A DNA stretch of 38,044 nt from Flavobacteriales bacterium (GCA_015075325.1 JABTUP010000027.1:1-38044); one strand, 5' to 3'. Shown: positions 8,096 through 16,803, counted from the first letter of the stretch. Notes: generated from the sequence alone by a model not told the origin. Numbers and translations are program-made.

Positions 8096-11000
8096 TTATT
8101 TCAACATTGTTATTGTTCCTTTTAAATCATACTCAACATCATCTAAGCCTTTGGCTTTTAAAACATAAAAGAAAGTTCCATCAGAGGCATTTTTTCCGTC
8201 CCAAACTCCATCAGGTTTTGTAATTTCTGCTACTTGTTTTCCCCAGCGGTTAAATATTACACAATTAAGTTCTACAATATTTTGCGATAAGATTTCAAAT
8301 ACATCATTTTTTCCATCACCATTTGGTGTAAATACATTTGGCACAACCAAGAAAGATGTTCCTATTACTTCAATGGTAATTTGGGTTGTTGCAGAACACA
8401 ATCCATTAAATGATGTTAAAGTTACAACGTAGGTTCCTTGTTCTTCATAAACAATTGTTGATGTACTCACTGAACTTGTATCACCTAATGTTTGTCCATT
8501 GGCAAAATCCCAATACGAACTATCTGCAACTCCATTATTAATAAAAGTTACTGTTAAAGGCAATTGTCCTGTTGTAGGATCGGCAGAAATGATAGCTGAA
8601 ACATTATATTCTTGAATATAAACAGCATCAGTTGACTGGCAACCATTAACTGAATTGGTAGTAGTTAACGTATAAGTTCCTCCTTCATTTATGGTTGGAG
8701 AAAGTGTTGTTTCTCCTGATACAATATTACCATCTGTTGTAGTCCAAACGTACGAATCACCAGTTGTGGTAAACCCACTTAAGATTAACTGTTCGCCAGA
8801 GCAAATGGTATCTGTTAAACCAGCATTAGCACCTGGAAGCGTAAAATTAGAAGTTACTAAAACATTGTCAGTTGAAGTACACATATTAGAAGTATTCGTA
8901 ACTGTTATGGTATAAGTTCCTGCAACATCAACAATTGGTGCAGTAGTATTTGTTCCACTAACTATGGAGTTTCCTGTCCATGAGTAGGTCATATTTATAC
9001 CTGCTGATGAGCCACTTCCATCAAGTGTTACAGTAGGATTATTACAATCTAAAATCATATCTGTTCCTGCACTAGCAGTAGGTTTTAATGTATCTACTAC
9101 AACTAGTACATTATCTGTGTTTACACAACCACTTGAAGGATTAGTAACAGTAAGCGTATAGGTTCCAGCAGCATTAACTGATGCGATGATTGATGTAGCT
9201 CCATTTACAATATTTCCATCTGTGGTTGTCCATAAATAGTTCATTGCTGAAGAAGATCCCGAACCATTAACAGGTACTCCTGTTAAAATAGTTGAACAAT
9301 TTAATGAAGTATCAGCTCCAGCTGAGGCAATAGGAGAAATGGTATCTAATCCAACGATTACAATGTCAGTATTAAAACAACCATTGGTACTATCATAAAT
9401 GGTAAGCATATAGGTTCCTGGTGAAGAAGTTAATCCATTAATTGAAGTTGAAACTACTGCCAAAGTAGAATCTGTCCACAAATAACCATATTGAGCTCCT
9501 GTTACAGATGCACTTCCATCTAAAACTACCGCATTAACACTACAAGTAATATTACTATTTGCTCCTGCACTTGTAAAAGGCAAGTTTCTGCTATCAGAAA
9601 CAACCACAGTGCTAGATGCCTGACAATTATTGATAGTATCTTTAGCAGTAAGCACATAAGTTCCTGCACCAACAACGATAGGATTAACTGTTGAATCTCC
9701 AGAAATAATTGATGGACCTGTCCAATAATATACTAAATTAGCTCCTGATACAAATCCATTTAATTGAATAGTATCAATTAAACAAGTAATTGCCGTATCA
9801 TTTCCTGCAATTGCAATTGGAAGCGAACTATCTTGAAAAACTTCGGTAGTATCAGTACTTATACAGTTATTTAAGTTTACTTGAATAATATACAGTCCTG
9901 CTTGATCAACTTGAGGATTTAGTGTAGTTGAACCAGAGACAACATTCCCCCCAATTGATGACCAATTATAAGAACCACTTGATGAACCAGAACCATCTAA
10001 TGCAATAACAAGATTAGTACAAGTAATGGTATCGTTAGCTCCTGCATCGGCAATTGGATAAACTATATCAAATGTTATACAGCCTGGCACAGCATAGTTT
10101 CCACATAAATCTTGTATTGAACTATCAGCATTTGTAATGCAAAATGTATAAGTTCCAGAGTCAGTAATTGCAGGACTTACATCAACAGTAAAATTTCTAT
10201 CTTGAGAAGCTCCATTAGCACAGTTTACTCCTTGAACATTTGATAAAGTATGAGTTCCAGTTGGTCCTGTAAGAGTAAAATCAGTTGGTAAAATACCAGC
10301 ACAAAGCACGTTTTCAGTAAAGTTAAAAGATAAAGTTGAAGTACCACAACTTACTGGAGCAGTAAATGTTTGAATTGCGGGAGGTACATTATCAAAAATA
10401 GTTGCTGTAGAAGCTCCAAAATCAATTGTAAACCCATCGGCTGTAGAAGAATAATTACTTACATTTACCACATAAGTTTCTCCAGCTTGTACAGGGATAC
10501 AAGGTTCGTTTTCAGAACCAGGCTGTCCGTTAGCACCTGTGTTACCAAAAGTCCCAACCCAATTACAGCTAACTTCTAAAGAGATGTTTGAAAAAATATC
10601 AGAACATGAGTTACTTGTTAAATTATACACTGCCCAATCGTAATCATCACTGCCAATTGGATCTATCGTAAAACATATATTACCAGATGTTTGTGTGGTA
10701 AACGTGTACCACACATCATTTTTTTCACCAGAATTCATACATGATGGACCATCAGGATCAATTTCATCTGGAACATTTCCAACACCCGAATAAGAGTTTG
10801 TTTCTAAATAAACATTTTGACAAACAGGAATAGCTCCTAAACAATCTTGAACAGTTGGTGCGGGAGCAGGTGTAGGAGCTGAAATATTAATATTAAACGT
10901 AAAACAAGTTGGTGTTAGCCATTTATCAACCACTACATAATAAGTTACTCCTGCAGTAACAAAAATATTATTTAATGACTGAGCCCCCGAAGTTGAAGTA

Positions 11001-11335
11001 GCGTTTGCAACGCAAGTTCCACCAGTTGGACATCCTTGATATAAAAATAAGCCAACCCATGATGAAGATGATGTAACATTTATTGTAACTAAACCAGTGG
11101 CAGTAGGAGTAAAAACATATAAAATATCTTCTCCATCTAAATAAATGCCATTACCACAAACTACAGTATTAGAGCCTGTATAAGTATTTCCCATACCACA
11201 AGTGGTTTGACCTGTTGCAGAGTAAGGTAAAGTTACAGGTGCTGCTGCAGCTGCGGAACAACTACCACCCTGTGCTTTTAAATTATTTGACCACCCAAAA
11301 AGTACTACAAATAATATGAATATGTATTTTTTCAT
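8096..11335 (-). CDS. Secreted repeat protein with T9SS type B (CHU_C) C-terminal domain
   Basis: The product has 1079 residues. Order of parts: signal peptide (1-21, ending LKA|Q); an N-terminal region with two DVWYTF/ILYVF-type beta domains (about 25-310); an Ig-like segment (about 315-425); six tandem repeats of about 80-84 residues starting near 428, 508, 588, 669, 752 and 836; a PKD-like domain (about 912-990, with SYWDF); and the gliding-motility CHU_C domain (about 996-1079, VPNVFTPNGDGKNDVF). The last is the type B sorting signal recognised by type IX secretion. The protein should therefore be surface-attached or secreted, and adhesion is the usual guess for such architecture. It is probably co-transcribed with the small exported protein 12 nt upstream and ends at a strong terminator. 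Confidence 0.9.
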   Translation of the reverse strand: MKKYIFILFVVLFGWSNNLKAQGGSCSAAAAAPVTLPYSATGQTTCGMGNTYTGSNTVVCGNGIYLDGEDILYVFTPTATGLVTINVTSSSSWVGLFLYQGCPTGGTCVANATSTSGAQSLNNIFVTAGVTYYVVVDKWLTPTCFTFNINISAPTPAPAPTVQDCLGAIPVCQNVYLETNSYSGVGNVPDEIDPDGPSCMNSGEKNDVWYTFTTQTSGNICFTIDPIGSDDYDWAVYNLTSNSCSDIFSNISLEVSCNWVGTFGNTGANGQPGSENEPCIPVQAGETYVVNVSNYSSTADGFTIDFGASTATIFDNVPPAIQTFTAPVSCGTSTLSFNFTENVLCAGILPTDFTLTGPTGTHTLSNVQGVNCANGASQDRNFTVDVSPAITDSGTYTFCITNADSSIQDLCGNYAVPGCITFDIVYPIADAGANDTITCTNLVIALDGSGSSSGSYNWSSIGGNVVSGSTTLNPQVDQAGLYIIQVNLNNCISTDTTEVFQDSSLPIAIAGNDTAITCLIDTIQLNGFVSGANLVYYWTGPSIISGDSTVNPIVVGAGTYVLTAKDTINNCQASSTVVVSDSRNLPFTSAGANSNITCSVNAVVLDGSASVTGAQYGYLWTDSTLAVVSTSINGLTSSPGTYMLTIYDSTNGCFNTDIVIVGLDTISPIASAGADTSLNCSTILTGVPVNGSGSSSAMNYLWTTTDGNIVNGATSIIASVNAAGTYTLTVTNPSSGCVNTDNVLVVVDTLKPTASAGTDMILDCNNPTVTLDGSGSSAGINMTYSWTGNSIVSGTNTTAPIVDVAGTYTITVTNTSNMCTSTDNVLVTSNFTLPGANAGLTDTICSGEQLILSGFTTTGDSYVWTTTDGNIVSGETTLSPTINEGGTYTLTTTNSVNGCQSTDAVYIQEYNVSAIISADPTTGQLPLTVTFINNGVADSSYWDFANGQTLGDTSSVSTSTIVYEEQGTYVVTLTSFNGLCSATTQITIEVIGTSFLVVPNVFTPNGDGKNDVFEILSQNIVELNCVIFNRWGKQVAEITKPDGVWDGKNASDGTFFYVLKAKGLDDVEYDLKGTITMLK
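8606..10054 (-). repeat. Six tandem Ig/PKD-like protein repeats, about 80-84 codons each
   Basis: Each unit begins with a variant of AxAGxDTxITC, contains a VxLDGSGS-type segment and an SYxWT core, ends with an AGTYTLTVT-type strand, and has a second Cys in a (N/S)GCxSTD-type segment. There is therefore one Cys pair per repeat, possibly disulfide-bonded. The repeats are diverged rather than identical. Confidence 0.85.
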
Positions 11336-11347
11336 CTGAAATTTAAA

Positions 11348-11674
11348 TTAATTTTTTAACGACTTTGGTTCCAGTTCAATATTTATTACCTTAAGTTTAT
11401 CCAAAATAGTTTTGGTTTGAACTGATGGATGAATCCATAAAAAAGCATGTGTTTTATGAGGATAAAAAATCTCAACTTCTTTAACGCCTTCGATTTCTTT
11501 CAGTGAAGAAATAATCAATTCTGCTGTTTTTACATCTTTAATTTCTTTAAAAATTACTTCAACCTTATCTAAATCAGTTGATAATTTTTCTCTACTACTA
11601 AATTCTTGGGCATACGATATTTTAGAAAAAACTAAAAATCCTAATATCAGCGTGGTTTTAACAATAAATTTCAT
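11348..11674 (-). CDS. Small exported protein, possibly HMA-like fold
   Basis: This product has 108 residues from the ATG at 11674, which gives a clean signal peptide (MKFIVKTTLILGFLVFSKISYA|Q). A TTG start at 11710 would put 12 extra residues in front of the signal peptide and is not favoured. The mature part (VEVIFKEIKDVKTAELIISSL, then GVKEVEIFYPHKTHAFLWI) alternates strands and helices like the ferredoxin-like heavy-metal-associated (HMA) domain, but has no CxxC. It is probably periplasmic. It lies 12 nt upstream of the large T9SS-type protein gene and shares its promoter. Its function is not recognised. Confidence 0.7.
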   Translation of the reverse strand: MKFIVKTTLILGFLVFSKISYAQEFSSREKLSTDLDKVEVIFKEIKDVKTAELIISSLKEIEGVKEVEIFYPHKTHAFLWIHPSVQTKTILDKLKVINIELEPKSLKN

Positions 11675-11729
11675 TTGGTTATAATTTTTTTTGAAGTAAT
11701 TTTTTAACAAAAATTTATCAATTTAGTTA

Positions 11730-11737
11730 CAAAACTA
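11730..11737 (-). promoter_or_regulatory. -7 promoter box (TAGTTTTG)
   Basis: The minus strand reads TAGTTTTGTAAC, an exact TAnnTTTG match, 55 nt upstream of the ATG at 11674. It would drive the small exported protein and the large repeat protein. Confidence 0.55.
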
Positions 11738-11822
11738 ATAAAAGACTCCATTAATAAAAAATTGGTTGCACATCATTATTGGATTTTTATAAACAATAGC
11801 CATTCGTAAATATGGATTATTG

Positions 11823-11830
11823 TACCTTTG
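11823..11830 (+). promoter_or_regulatory. -7 promoter box (TACCTTTG) close to the uvrD start
   Basis: This is an exact TAnnTTTG match ending only 6 nt before the ATG at 11837. Transcription starting the usual 6-7 nt downstream would give a transcript with almost no leader. It also argues against the upstream TTG codons (11828 and 11831) as starts. Confidence 0.5.
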
Positions 11831-11836
11831 TTGCTT

Positions 11837-14164
11837 ATGAATTATTTGAATGAACTTAACCCATCTCAACGAATTGCCGTTGAAACAACTGATGGCCCCG
11901 TAATGGTTATTGCTGGTGCTGGTTCAGGAAAAACAAGGGTTTTAACCTATCGTATTGCTCACATTATTAGCAAAGGTATCGACCCATTTAATATTTTAGC
12001 ACTTACGTTTACCAACAAAGCTGCTCAAGAAATGAAAGACCGAATAGGTAAAATTGTTGGATCAGCAGAAGCTCGAAACATTTGGATGGGTACCTTTCAC
12101 TCGGTTTTTGCTAAAATATTACGAACTGAAGCTGAAAAAATTGGATATCCAAGCAATTTTACCATTTACGACACTCAAGATGCAAAGAATCTTATTAAAA
12201 CCATTTTAAAAGAACAAGGTTTAGATGAAAAAGTTTACAAACCTGGATTGGTTTTAAATCGAATTTCAGCAGCTAAAAATAATTTAATTTCACCTCAGGC
12301 ATACGCCTCAAATACTACCATTCAATCCGAAGACATTCAATCGGCAAAACCTAAACTAGGTTTGGTTTATCAAATTTATAACGACCGTTGTTTTAAATCG
12401 GGAGCAATGGATTTTGACGATTTATTGTATAAAACAAATGTATTGTTAAGAGATTTTCCTGATGTATTGCACAAGTACCAGCACCGTTTTAAATACATTT
12501 TAGTTGACGAGTACCAAGACACCAATTTCTCTCAGTATTTGATTGTAAAAAAATTAGGAGCCGTTTATCAAAATGTTTGTGTAGTTGGCGACGATGCTCA
12601 AAGTATTTATGCTTTTAGAGGTGCAAACATTCAAAATATATTAAATTTTAAAAACGATTACCCAGAAGTAAAAACCTACAAATTAGAACAAAATTACCGT
12701 TCTACAAAAAACATTGTAAATGCGGCAAACTGCATTATCGAAAATAATAAAGAACAAATCAAAAAAAATGTTTTTACCGATAATGAACTTGGTGAAAAAA
12801 TAAAAGTGTACAAAGCTGGTTCTGATAACGAAGAAGGTAAAATAATTGCCAACTTAATTTACGATACACTACTTTCAAAACAGGTGAAAAACAAAGATTT
12901 TGCCATTTTATACCGAACCAATGCTCAATCGAGAGCAATGGAAGAGGCTCTTCGTCGAAAAAATATTCCTTATAAAATTTATGGAGGATTATCGTTTTAT
13001 CAACGAAAAGAAGTTAAAGATTTACTCTCTTATTTTAGATTAGTTGTAAACCCAAAAGACGAGGAAGCTTTAAAAAGAATAATTAATTATCCCGCGAGAG
13101 GTATTGGCGATACCACTTTAGATAAAATTACAATTGCAGCAAACAACAACCAAGTTGACCTTTGGAGTGTAATTACAAATCCAAACCAATACAATACTGG
13201 ATTAAACAACGGAATTCAAACTAAACTAGGTGAGTTTGTTGCCATGATTTCTAGTTTTGCGTCTCAACTCAAAACCAAAAATGCGTTTGATTTAGGTAAT
13301 GACATAGCTGCAACTTCCGGTTTGTTAAAAGATTTATACAGCGACAGAACTCCCGAAGGAATTAGCAGATACGAAAACATTCAAGAACTACTAAATGGTT
13401 TAAAAGAATTTACCGAAACCGAAAATGAACTTGAAGAAGACGTAACACCTAGAGGTTTATCTGAATTTTTACAAGATGTTACTCTTTTAACCAATGCCGA
13501 CGATGAGAAGGAGGAAGATAAAGACAAAGTAACTTTAATGACTATTCATTCCGCAAAAGGTTTAGAATTTCCTTATGTTTATATTGTTGGATTGGAAGAA
13601 AATTTATTCCCATCTCAAATGTCGTTAACCAGTAGAGCCGATTTAGAAGAAGAACGACGTTTATTTTACGTTGCAGTAACAAGAGCCGAAAAAGAATTAG
13701 TTCTTTCTTTTGCGGCAAGCCGATACAAATGGGGTAATTTAATTTTTTGCGAACCAAGTCGTTTTATTGAGGAAATTGATGAAAACCACCTTGAACTGAT
13801 GTTTAGTAATCAGGCATCAGGATTAAGTAATCAGGCGTTAGGAAACAGACAACAGACAACTGATAGTAGCCGAAATTATTCATCTTACAGTAAACAAGAA
13901 CACAAGAAACCAACAACTAACAACCAGCAACCAATTACATTCTCTCCACCAAAAAATTTAAAAAAAGTAGATTTAACTTCAAGTTCGATTACACAAAGTG
14001 CCGACAATCTTAATTTAACTATTGGAACAAAAGTATCACATGAAAAATTTGGAATTGGCGAAATTGAACAACTGGAAGACGGTAAAGCAACCATTAATTT
14101 TAGCAACTCCGGAAAAAAACAGCTGTTATTAAAATTTGCCAAACTAAACATTGTAAATAATTAA
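11837..14164 (+). CDS. uvrD: UvrD/PcrA-family 3'-5' DNA helicase
   Basis: The 775-residue product starts at the ATG at 11837 (MNYLNELNPSQ). An in-frame TTG at 11828 overlaps the promoter box and is unlikely to be the start. SF1A motifs are visible in order: Q motif (LNPSQ), Walker A AGAGSGKT (26-33), TFTNKAAQEMK, the DEYQD Walker B, GDDAQSIYAFRGA, QNYRST, a TIHSAKGLEF motif, and VAVTRAE. The C-terminal region (about 675-775) has a Ser/Gln/Asn-rich linker followed by a small KVSHEKFGIGEI domain, the Tudor-like module of PcrA. The enzyme unwinds DNA in nucleotide-excision and mismatch repair and displaces proteins from DNA. Part of the linker is tandem repeat DNA. Whether it should be called uvrD or pcrA is not decided by sequence alone. 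Confidence 0.95.
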   Translation: MNYLNELNPSQRIAVETTDGPVMVIAGAGSGKTRVLTYRIAHIISKGIDPFNILALTFTNKAAQEMKDRIGKIVGSAEARNIWMGTFHSVFAKILRTEAEKIGYPSNFTIYDTQDAKNLIKTILKEQGLDEKVYKPGLVLNRISAAKNNLISPQAYASNTTIQSEDIQSAKPKLGLVYQIYNDRCFKSGAMDFDDLLYKTNVLLRDFPDVLHKYQHRFKYILVDEYQDTNFSQYLIVKKLGAVYQNVCVVGDDAQSIYAFRGANIQNILNFKNDYPEVKTYKLEQNYRSTKNIVNAANCIIENNKEQIKKNVFTDNELGEKIKVYKAGSDNEEGKIIANLIYDTLLSKQVKNKDFAILYRTNAQSRAMEEALRRKNIPYKIYGGLSFYQRKEVKDLLSYFRLVVNPKDEEALKRIINYPARGIGDTTLDKITIAANNNQVDLWSVITNPNQYNTGLNNGIQTKLGEFVAMISSFASQLKTKNAFDLGNDIAATSGLLKDLYSDRTPEGISRYENIQELLNGLKEFTETENELEEDVTPRGLSEFLQDVTLLTNADDEKEEDKDKVTLMTIHSAKGLEFPYVYIVGLEENLFPSQMSLTSRADLEEERRLFYVAVTRAEKELVLSFAASRYKWGNLIFCEPSRFIEEIDENHLELMFSNQASGLSNQALGNRQQTTDSSRNYSSYSKQEHKKPTTNNQQPITFSPPKNLKKVDLTSSSITQSADNLNLTIGTKVSHEKFGIGEIEQLEDGKATINFSNSGKKQLLLKFAKLNIVNN
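13805..13842 (+). repeat. Two 17-nt tandem repeats inside the helicase linker
   Basis: AGTAATCAGGCATCAGG (13805-13821) is followed by AGTAATCAGGCGTTAGG (13826-13842). The 21-nt period is in frame and encodes SNQASGL/SNQALGN. A further CAGACAACAGACAAC run follows immediately. Confidence 0.75.
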
Positions 14165-14165
14165 T

Positions 14166-14173
14166 TACTTTTG
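14166..14173 (+). promoter_or_regulatory. -7 promoter box (TACTTTTG)
   Basis: This exact TAnnTTTG match lies directly after the helicase stop codon and 29 nt before the DUF4290 start. It suggests that the DUF4290-murA pair has its own promoter. Confidence 0.5.
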
Positions 14174-14202
14174 AAAAACTTACCTGAATAGAACACCAAA
14201 AA

Positions 14203-14856
14203 ATGAGTACGATAGAAAAAGACTACAACACCAGAAGACCTCAAATGGTTATCCCTGAATATGGAAGAAACATTCAAAAAATGGTTGAACACGCCATAAG
14301 CATTGAAAACAGAGAAGAACGAAATCGTGTAGCTCAATCTATTATTAATGTAATGGGTCAATTAAATCCCCATCTTAGAGATATCGTTGACTTCAAACAC
14401 AAGCTGTGGGATCATTTATTCATAATATCAGATTTTAAACTTGATGTAGATTCTCCTTACCCTTATCCAGATAAAGAGAAAATTTTTGAAAAACCAAAAC
14501 CACTAGAATACCCTCAAAGCAATATTCGATTTAAGCATTACGGAAAAAGTACCGAAGCTTTTATAGCTAAGGCAATAGAAATGGAAGATGGCGAAGAAAA
14601 AACCGAATTGATTAAAACTATTGCTAACTTAATGAAGAAATCGTACCTTACTTGGAATAGAGAATCAGTTGACGATGATTTAATCGTTTCTGACCTAAAA
14701 CTATTATCAAAAGGACAATTGAAACTTGATGATTCTTTTAAACTAGAACAAACCAACGATATTTTAGCATTAAATGTTAAAAAGAAAACCAATACAAATC
14801 ACAAAAACAAGAACCATAAAAACAATAAGAATTTTCAGAAAAAACGCAGATTTTAA
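14203..14856 (+). CDS. DUF4290 family protein
   Basis: The 217-residue protein matches the Bacteroidota-specific DUF4290 family: YNTRRPQMVIPEYGRNIQKM near the start, ERNRVAQSIINVMGQLNPHLRD, then a WDHLFIISDF segment. It looks helical and soluble, with no signal peptide. The C-terminus is a Lys/Asn-rich tail (about 195-217) that resembles a nucleic-acid- or polyanion-binding extension. Its stop codon overlaps the murA start by one base (TAATG), so the two are translationally coupled. Coupling with a peptidoglycan precursor enzyme suggests a cell-envelope or growth role, but the function is not known to me. Confidence 0.88.
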   Translation: MSTIEKDYNTRRPQMVIPEYGRNIQKMVEHAISIENREERNRVAQSIINVMGQLNPHLRDIVDFKHKLWDHLFIISDFKLDVDSPYPYPDKEKIFEKPKPLEYPQSNIRFKHYGKSTEAFIAKAIEMEDGEEKTELIKTIANLMKKSYLTWNRESVDDDLIVSDLKLLSKGQLKLDDSFKLEQTNDILALNVKKKTNTNHKNKNHKNNKNFQKKRRF

Positions 14857-16163
14857 TGGGAACATTTAAAATAAAAGGTGGAAACAAATTAAACGGAGAA
14901 TTAACTCCTCAAGGAGCAAAAAACGAAGCACTTCAAGTAGTTTGTGCAGTACTTTTAACTTCAGAAAAAGTAACTTTACACAACCTGCCCGATATTCGAG
15001 ACGTTAACTTTTTAATCGATTTATTGGAAGAACTTGGTGTAAAAGTTGAGCGAATGGGAAAAGGAACAGTTCATTTCACTTCCAACAACATTAACTTAGA
15101 ATATTTACTGAGCGAACAATTCAAGCAACATGCAGCATCGCTTAGAGGTTCAATTATGATTATGGGACCTTTGTTAGCTCGATTCAAAAAAGCATACATG
15201 CCTAAACCTGGTGGCGACAAAATTGGTGCACGACCTTTAGACACTCATTTTTTGGGTTTTGAAAAACTTGGTGCAATATATACATACGATGCAAACGCTG
15301 GATTTTACACATTAAAGGCAGATAATCTTGAAGGCAAATATATTCTTTTAGATGAACCTTCAGTTACTGGTACTGCCAACATAGTAATGACAGCTGTAAT
15401 GGCTAAAGGTAAAACAACCATTTACAATGCTGCCTGCGAACCTTACCTTCAACAATTGTGCGACATGCTTAATAGCATGGGGGCAAAAATAACTGGTGTT
15501 GGTTCTAATTTACTACACATTGAGGGCGTTACTGAAATGGGTGGATGTGTGCACACATTATTACCTGATTTTATCGAAGTTGGTTCTTTTATTGGATTAG
15601 CTGCCATGACTCAATCAAATATTGTTATTAAAAATTGTAGAGTAGATATGCTAGGAAGGATTCCTGAAACTTTTATGCGATTAGGCATCGACTTGTCTAT
15701 TAAAGGTGATGACATTCATATTCCTGCTCAAAAACATTATGAAATTCAACGAATGATTGATGGTTCCATTCCAACTATTTATGATGCTCCTTGGCCAGGA
15801 TTTACCCCAGATTTATTAAGCATAATTTTAGTAACCGCTATACAAGCAAACGGAACAGTATTGGTTCACCAAAAAATGTTCGATAGTCGTTTGTTTTTTA
15901 TTGATAGATTAAAAGACATGGGAGCTCAAATCATTTTATGCGACCCACATCGTGCTACAGTTATTGGTTTAAACCGAACAACGAATTTAAAAGCAACAAA
16001 AATGTCTTCTCCCGATATTAGAGCTGGTGTTGCATTATTAATTGCTGCACTTTCGGCTGATGGAACAAGTACCATCTCAAATATTGAACAAATAGACAGA
16101 GGTTATCAATACATCGATACCCGTTTAAACGCAATTGGAGCAGACATTCAACGTATTGATTAA
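14856..16163 (+). CDS. murA: UDP-N-acetylglucosamine 1-carboxyvinyltransferase (MurA)
   Basis: The 435-residue protein is full length for the family. It transfers enolpyruvate from PEP to UDP-GlcNAc, the first committed step of peptidoglycan synthesis in the cytoplasm. Motifs seen include GGNKLNGEL at the N-terminus, PQGAKNEAL with the conserved Lys-Asn, the active loop PGGDKIGARPLD (118-129), and SPDIRAG near residue 388. In the loop, the position of E. coli Cys115, the fosfomycin target, is Asp121 (codon 15216-15218). Asp is known to support activity and confer fosfomycin resistance in MurA of other bacteria. The gene starts within the DUF4290 stop codon. Confidence 0.96.
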   Translation: MGTFKIKGGNKLNGELTPQGAKNEALQVVCAVLLTSEKVTLHNLPDIRDVNFLIDLLEELGVKVERMGKGTVHFTSNNINLEYLLSEQFKQHAASLRGSIMIMGPLLARFKKAYMPKPGGDKIGARPLDTHFLGFEKLGAIYTYDANAGFYTLKADNLEGKYILLDEPSVTGTANIVMTAVMAKGKTTIYNAACEPYLQQLCDMLNSMGAKITGVGSNLLHIEGVTEMGGCVHTLLPDFIEVGSFIGLAAMTQSNIVIKNCRVDMLGRIPETFMRLGIDLSIKGDDIHIPAQKHYEIQRMIDGSIPTIYDAPWPGFTPDLLSIILVTAIQANGTVLVHQKMFDSRLFFIDRLKDMGAQIILCDPHRATVIGLNRTTNLKATKMSSPDIRAGVALLIAALSADGTSTISNIEQIDRGYQYIDTRLNAIGADIQRID

Positions 16164-16173
16164 AATAATAAAC

Positions 16174-16189
16174 TGGCACAATTTTCGTT
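16174..16189 (+). promoter_or_regulatory. Possible sigma-54-type promoter upstream of tlpA-like gene
   Basis: TGGCACA followed by ATTT and TCGTT matches the -24 half of the sigma-54 consensus (TGGCACR) fully but the -12 half (TTGCW) only in part. It lies 25 nt before the ATG at 16215. It could be a chance match. Confidence 0.2.
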
Positions 16190-16214
16190 AACAAAAAGGA
16201 AAAAAAATTAGCTC

Positions 16215-16748
16215 ATGAATACTATAAAAAAATTCAAATCAACCATTATCATTTCTGCTATTTTACTTATTACAGCAGGATTTATTTACAAAAAACAAAC
16301 TGGTCCTGCTGTTGGTGTAAAAGCTACTGAATTAGCATACAAAAACCCCGATGGTAAAGTAATCACACTTTCATCTTTAAAAGGAAAATTAGTTTTAATC
16401 GATTTCTGGGCATCTTGGTGCGGACCATGCAGAAGAGAAAATCCAGCGGTTGTTGCTGCATATAATAAATACAAAGACAAAAACTTTACTAACGGCAAAG
16501 GATTTACCATTTACAGTTATTCCTTAGATCAAGACATGGAGAGATGGAAAGCTGCAATTGTTCAAGATAAATTAACATGGGCTTATCATGTAAGTGATTT
16601 AAAAGGATGGCAAGCAGAGGGAGCAGCAAAATATGGCGTAAACTCAATTCCGATGAACTTTTTGGTTGATGGAAAAGGCAACATTATTGCTAAAAACCTA
16701 AGAGGAGCATCTTTAGAAACTACTTTAGAAAAATACCTTAAAAAATAA
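16215..16748 (+). CDS. TlpA-like membrane-anchored thioredoxin-fold protein
   Basis: This 177-residue protein has an uncleaved-looking N-terminal membrane helix (about 9-25, IIISAILLITAGFIY) followed by a thioredoxin-fold domain of the AhpC-TSA/TlpA type. The redox motif WCGPC is at 68-72 (FWASWCGPC), and SIPMNFLVDGKG holds the cis-Pro region. It should face the periplasm and reduce or rearrange disulfides, as in cytochrome c maturation or cell-envelope redox homeostasis. It follows murA by about 50 nt and ends at a strong terminator. The specific partner is not deducible. Confidence 0.9.
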   Translation: MNTIKKFKSTIIISAILLITAGFIYKKQTGPAVGVKATELAYKNPDGKVITLSSLKGKLVLIDFWASWCGPCRRENPAVVAAYNKYKDKNFTNGKGFTIYSYSLDQDMERWKAAIVQDKLTWAYHVSDLKGWQAEGAAKYGVNSIPMNFLVDGKGNIIAKNLRGASLETTLEKYLKK

Positions 16749-16765
16749 TACCTCAATTTTAGCTT

Positions 16766-16803
16766 AAAAAAAAGGCAGGAAGCTTCACTTTCTGCCTTTT
16801 TTT
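16766..16803 (+). terminator. Rho-independent terminator after tlpA-like gene
   Basis: An AAGGCAGGAAG stem pairs with CTTTCTGCCTT (one G-T pair) around a CTTCA loop, followed by a run of T. It starts 17 nt after the stop codon. Confidence 0.88.

Noticed and set aside
8606..10054. CRISPR-like periodicity
   Set aside because: The period is about 245 nt, the copies are diverged and all lie in frame in one protein. These are Ig/PKD-type protein repeats.
11675..11710. TTG start extending the small exported protein by 12 residues
   Set aside because: The extension would precede a normal signal peptide, and the ATG at 11674 is better.
13885..14151. Minus-strand frame of 88 codons inside the helicase gene
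   Set aside because: It is antisense to the conserved C-terminal helicase domain, with no motif.
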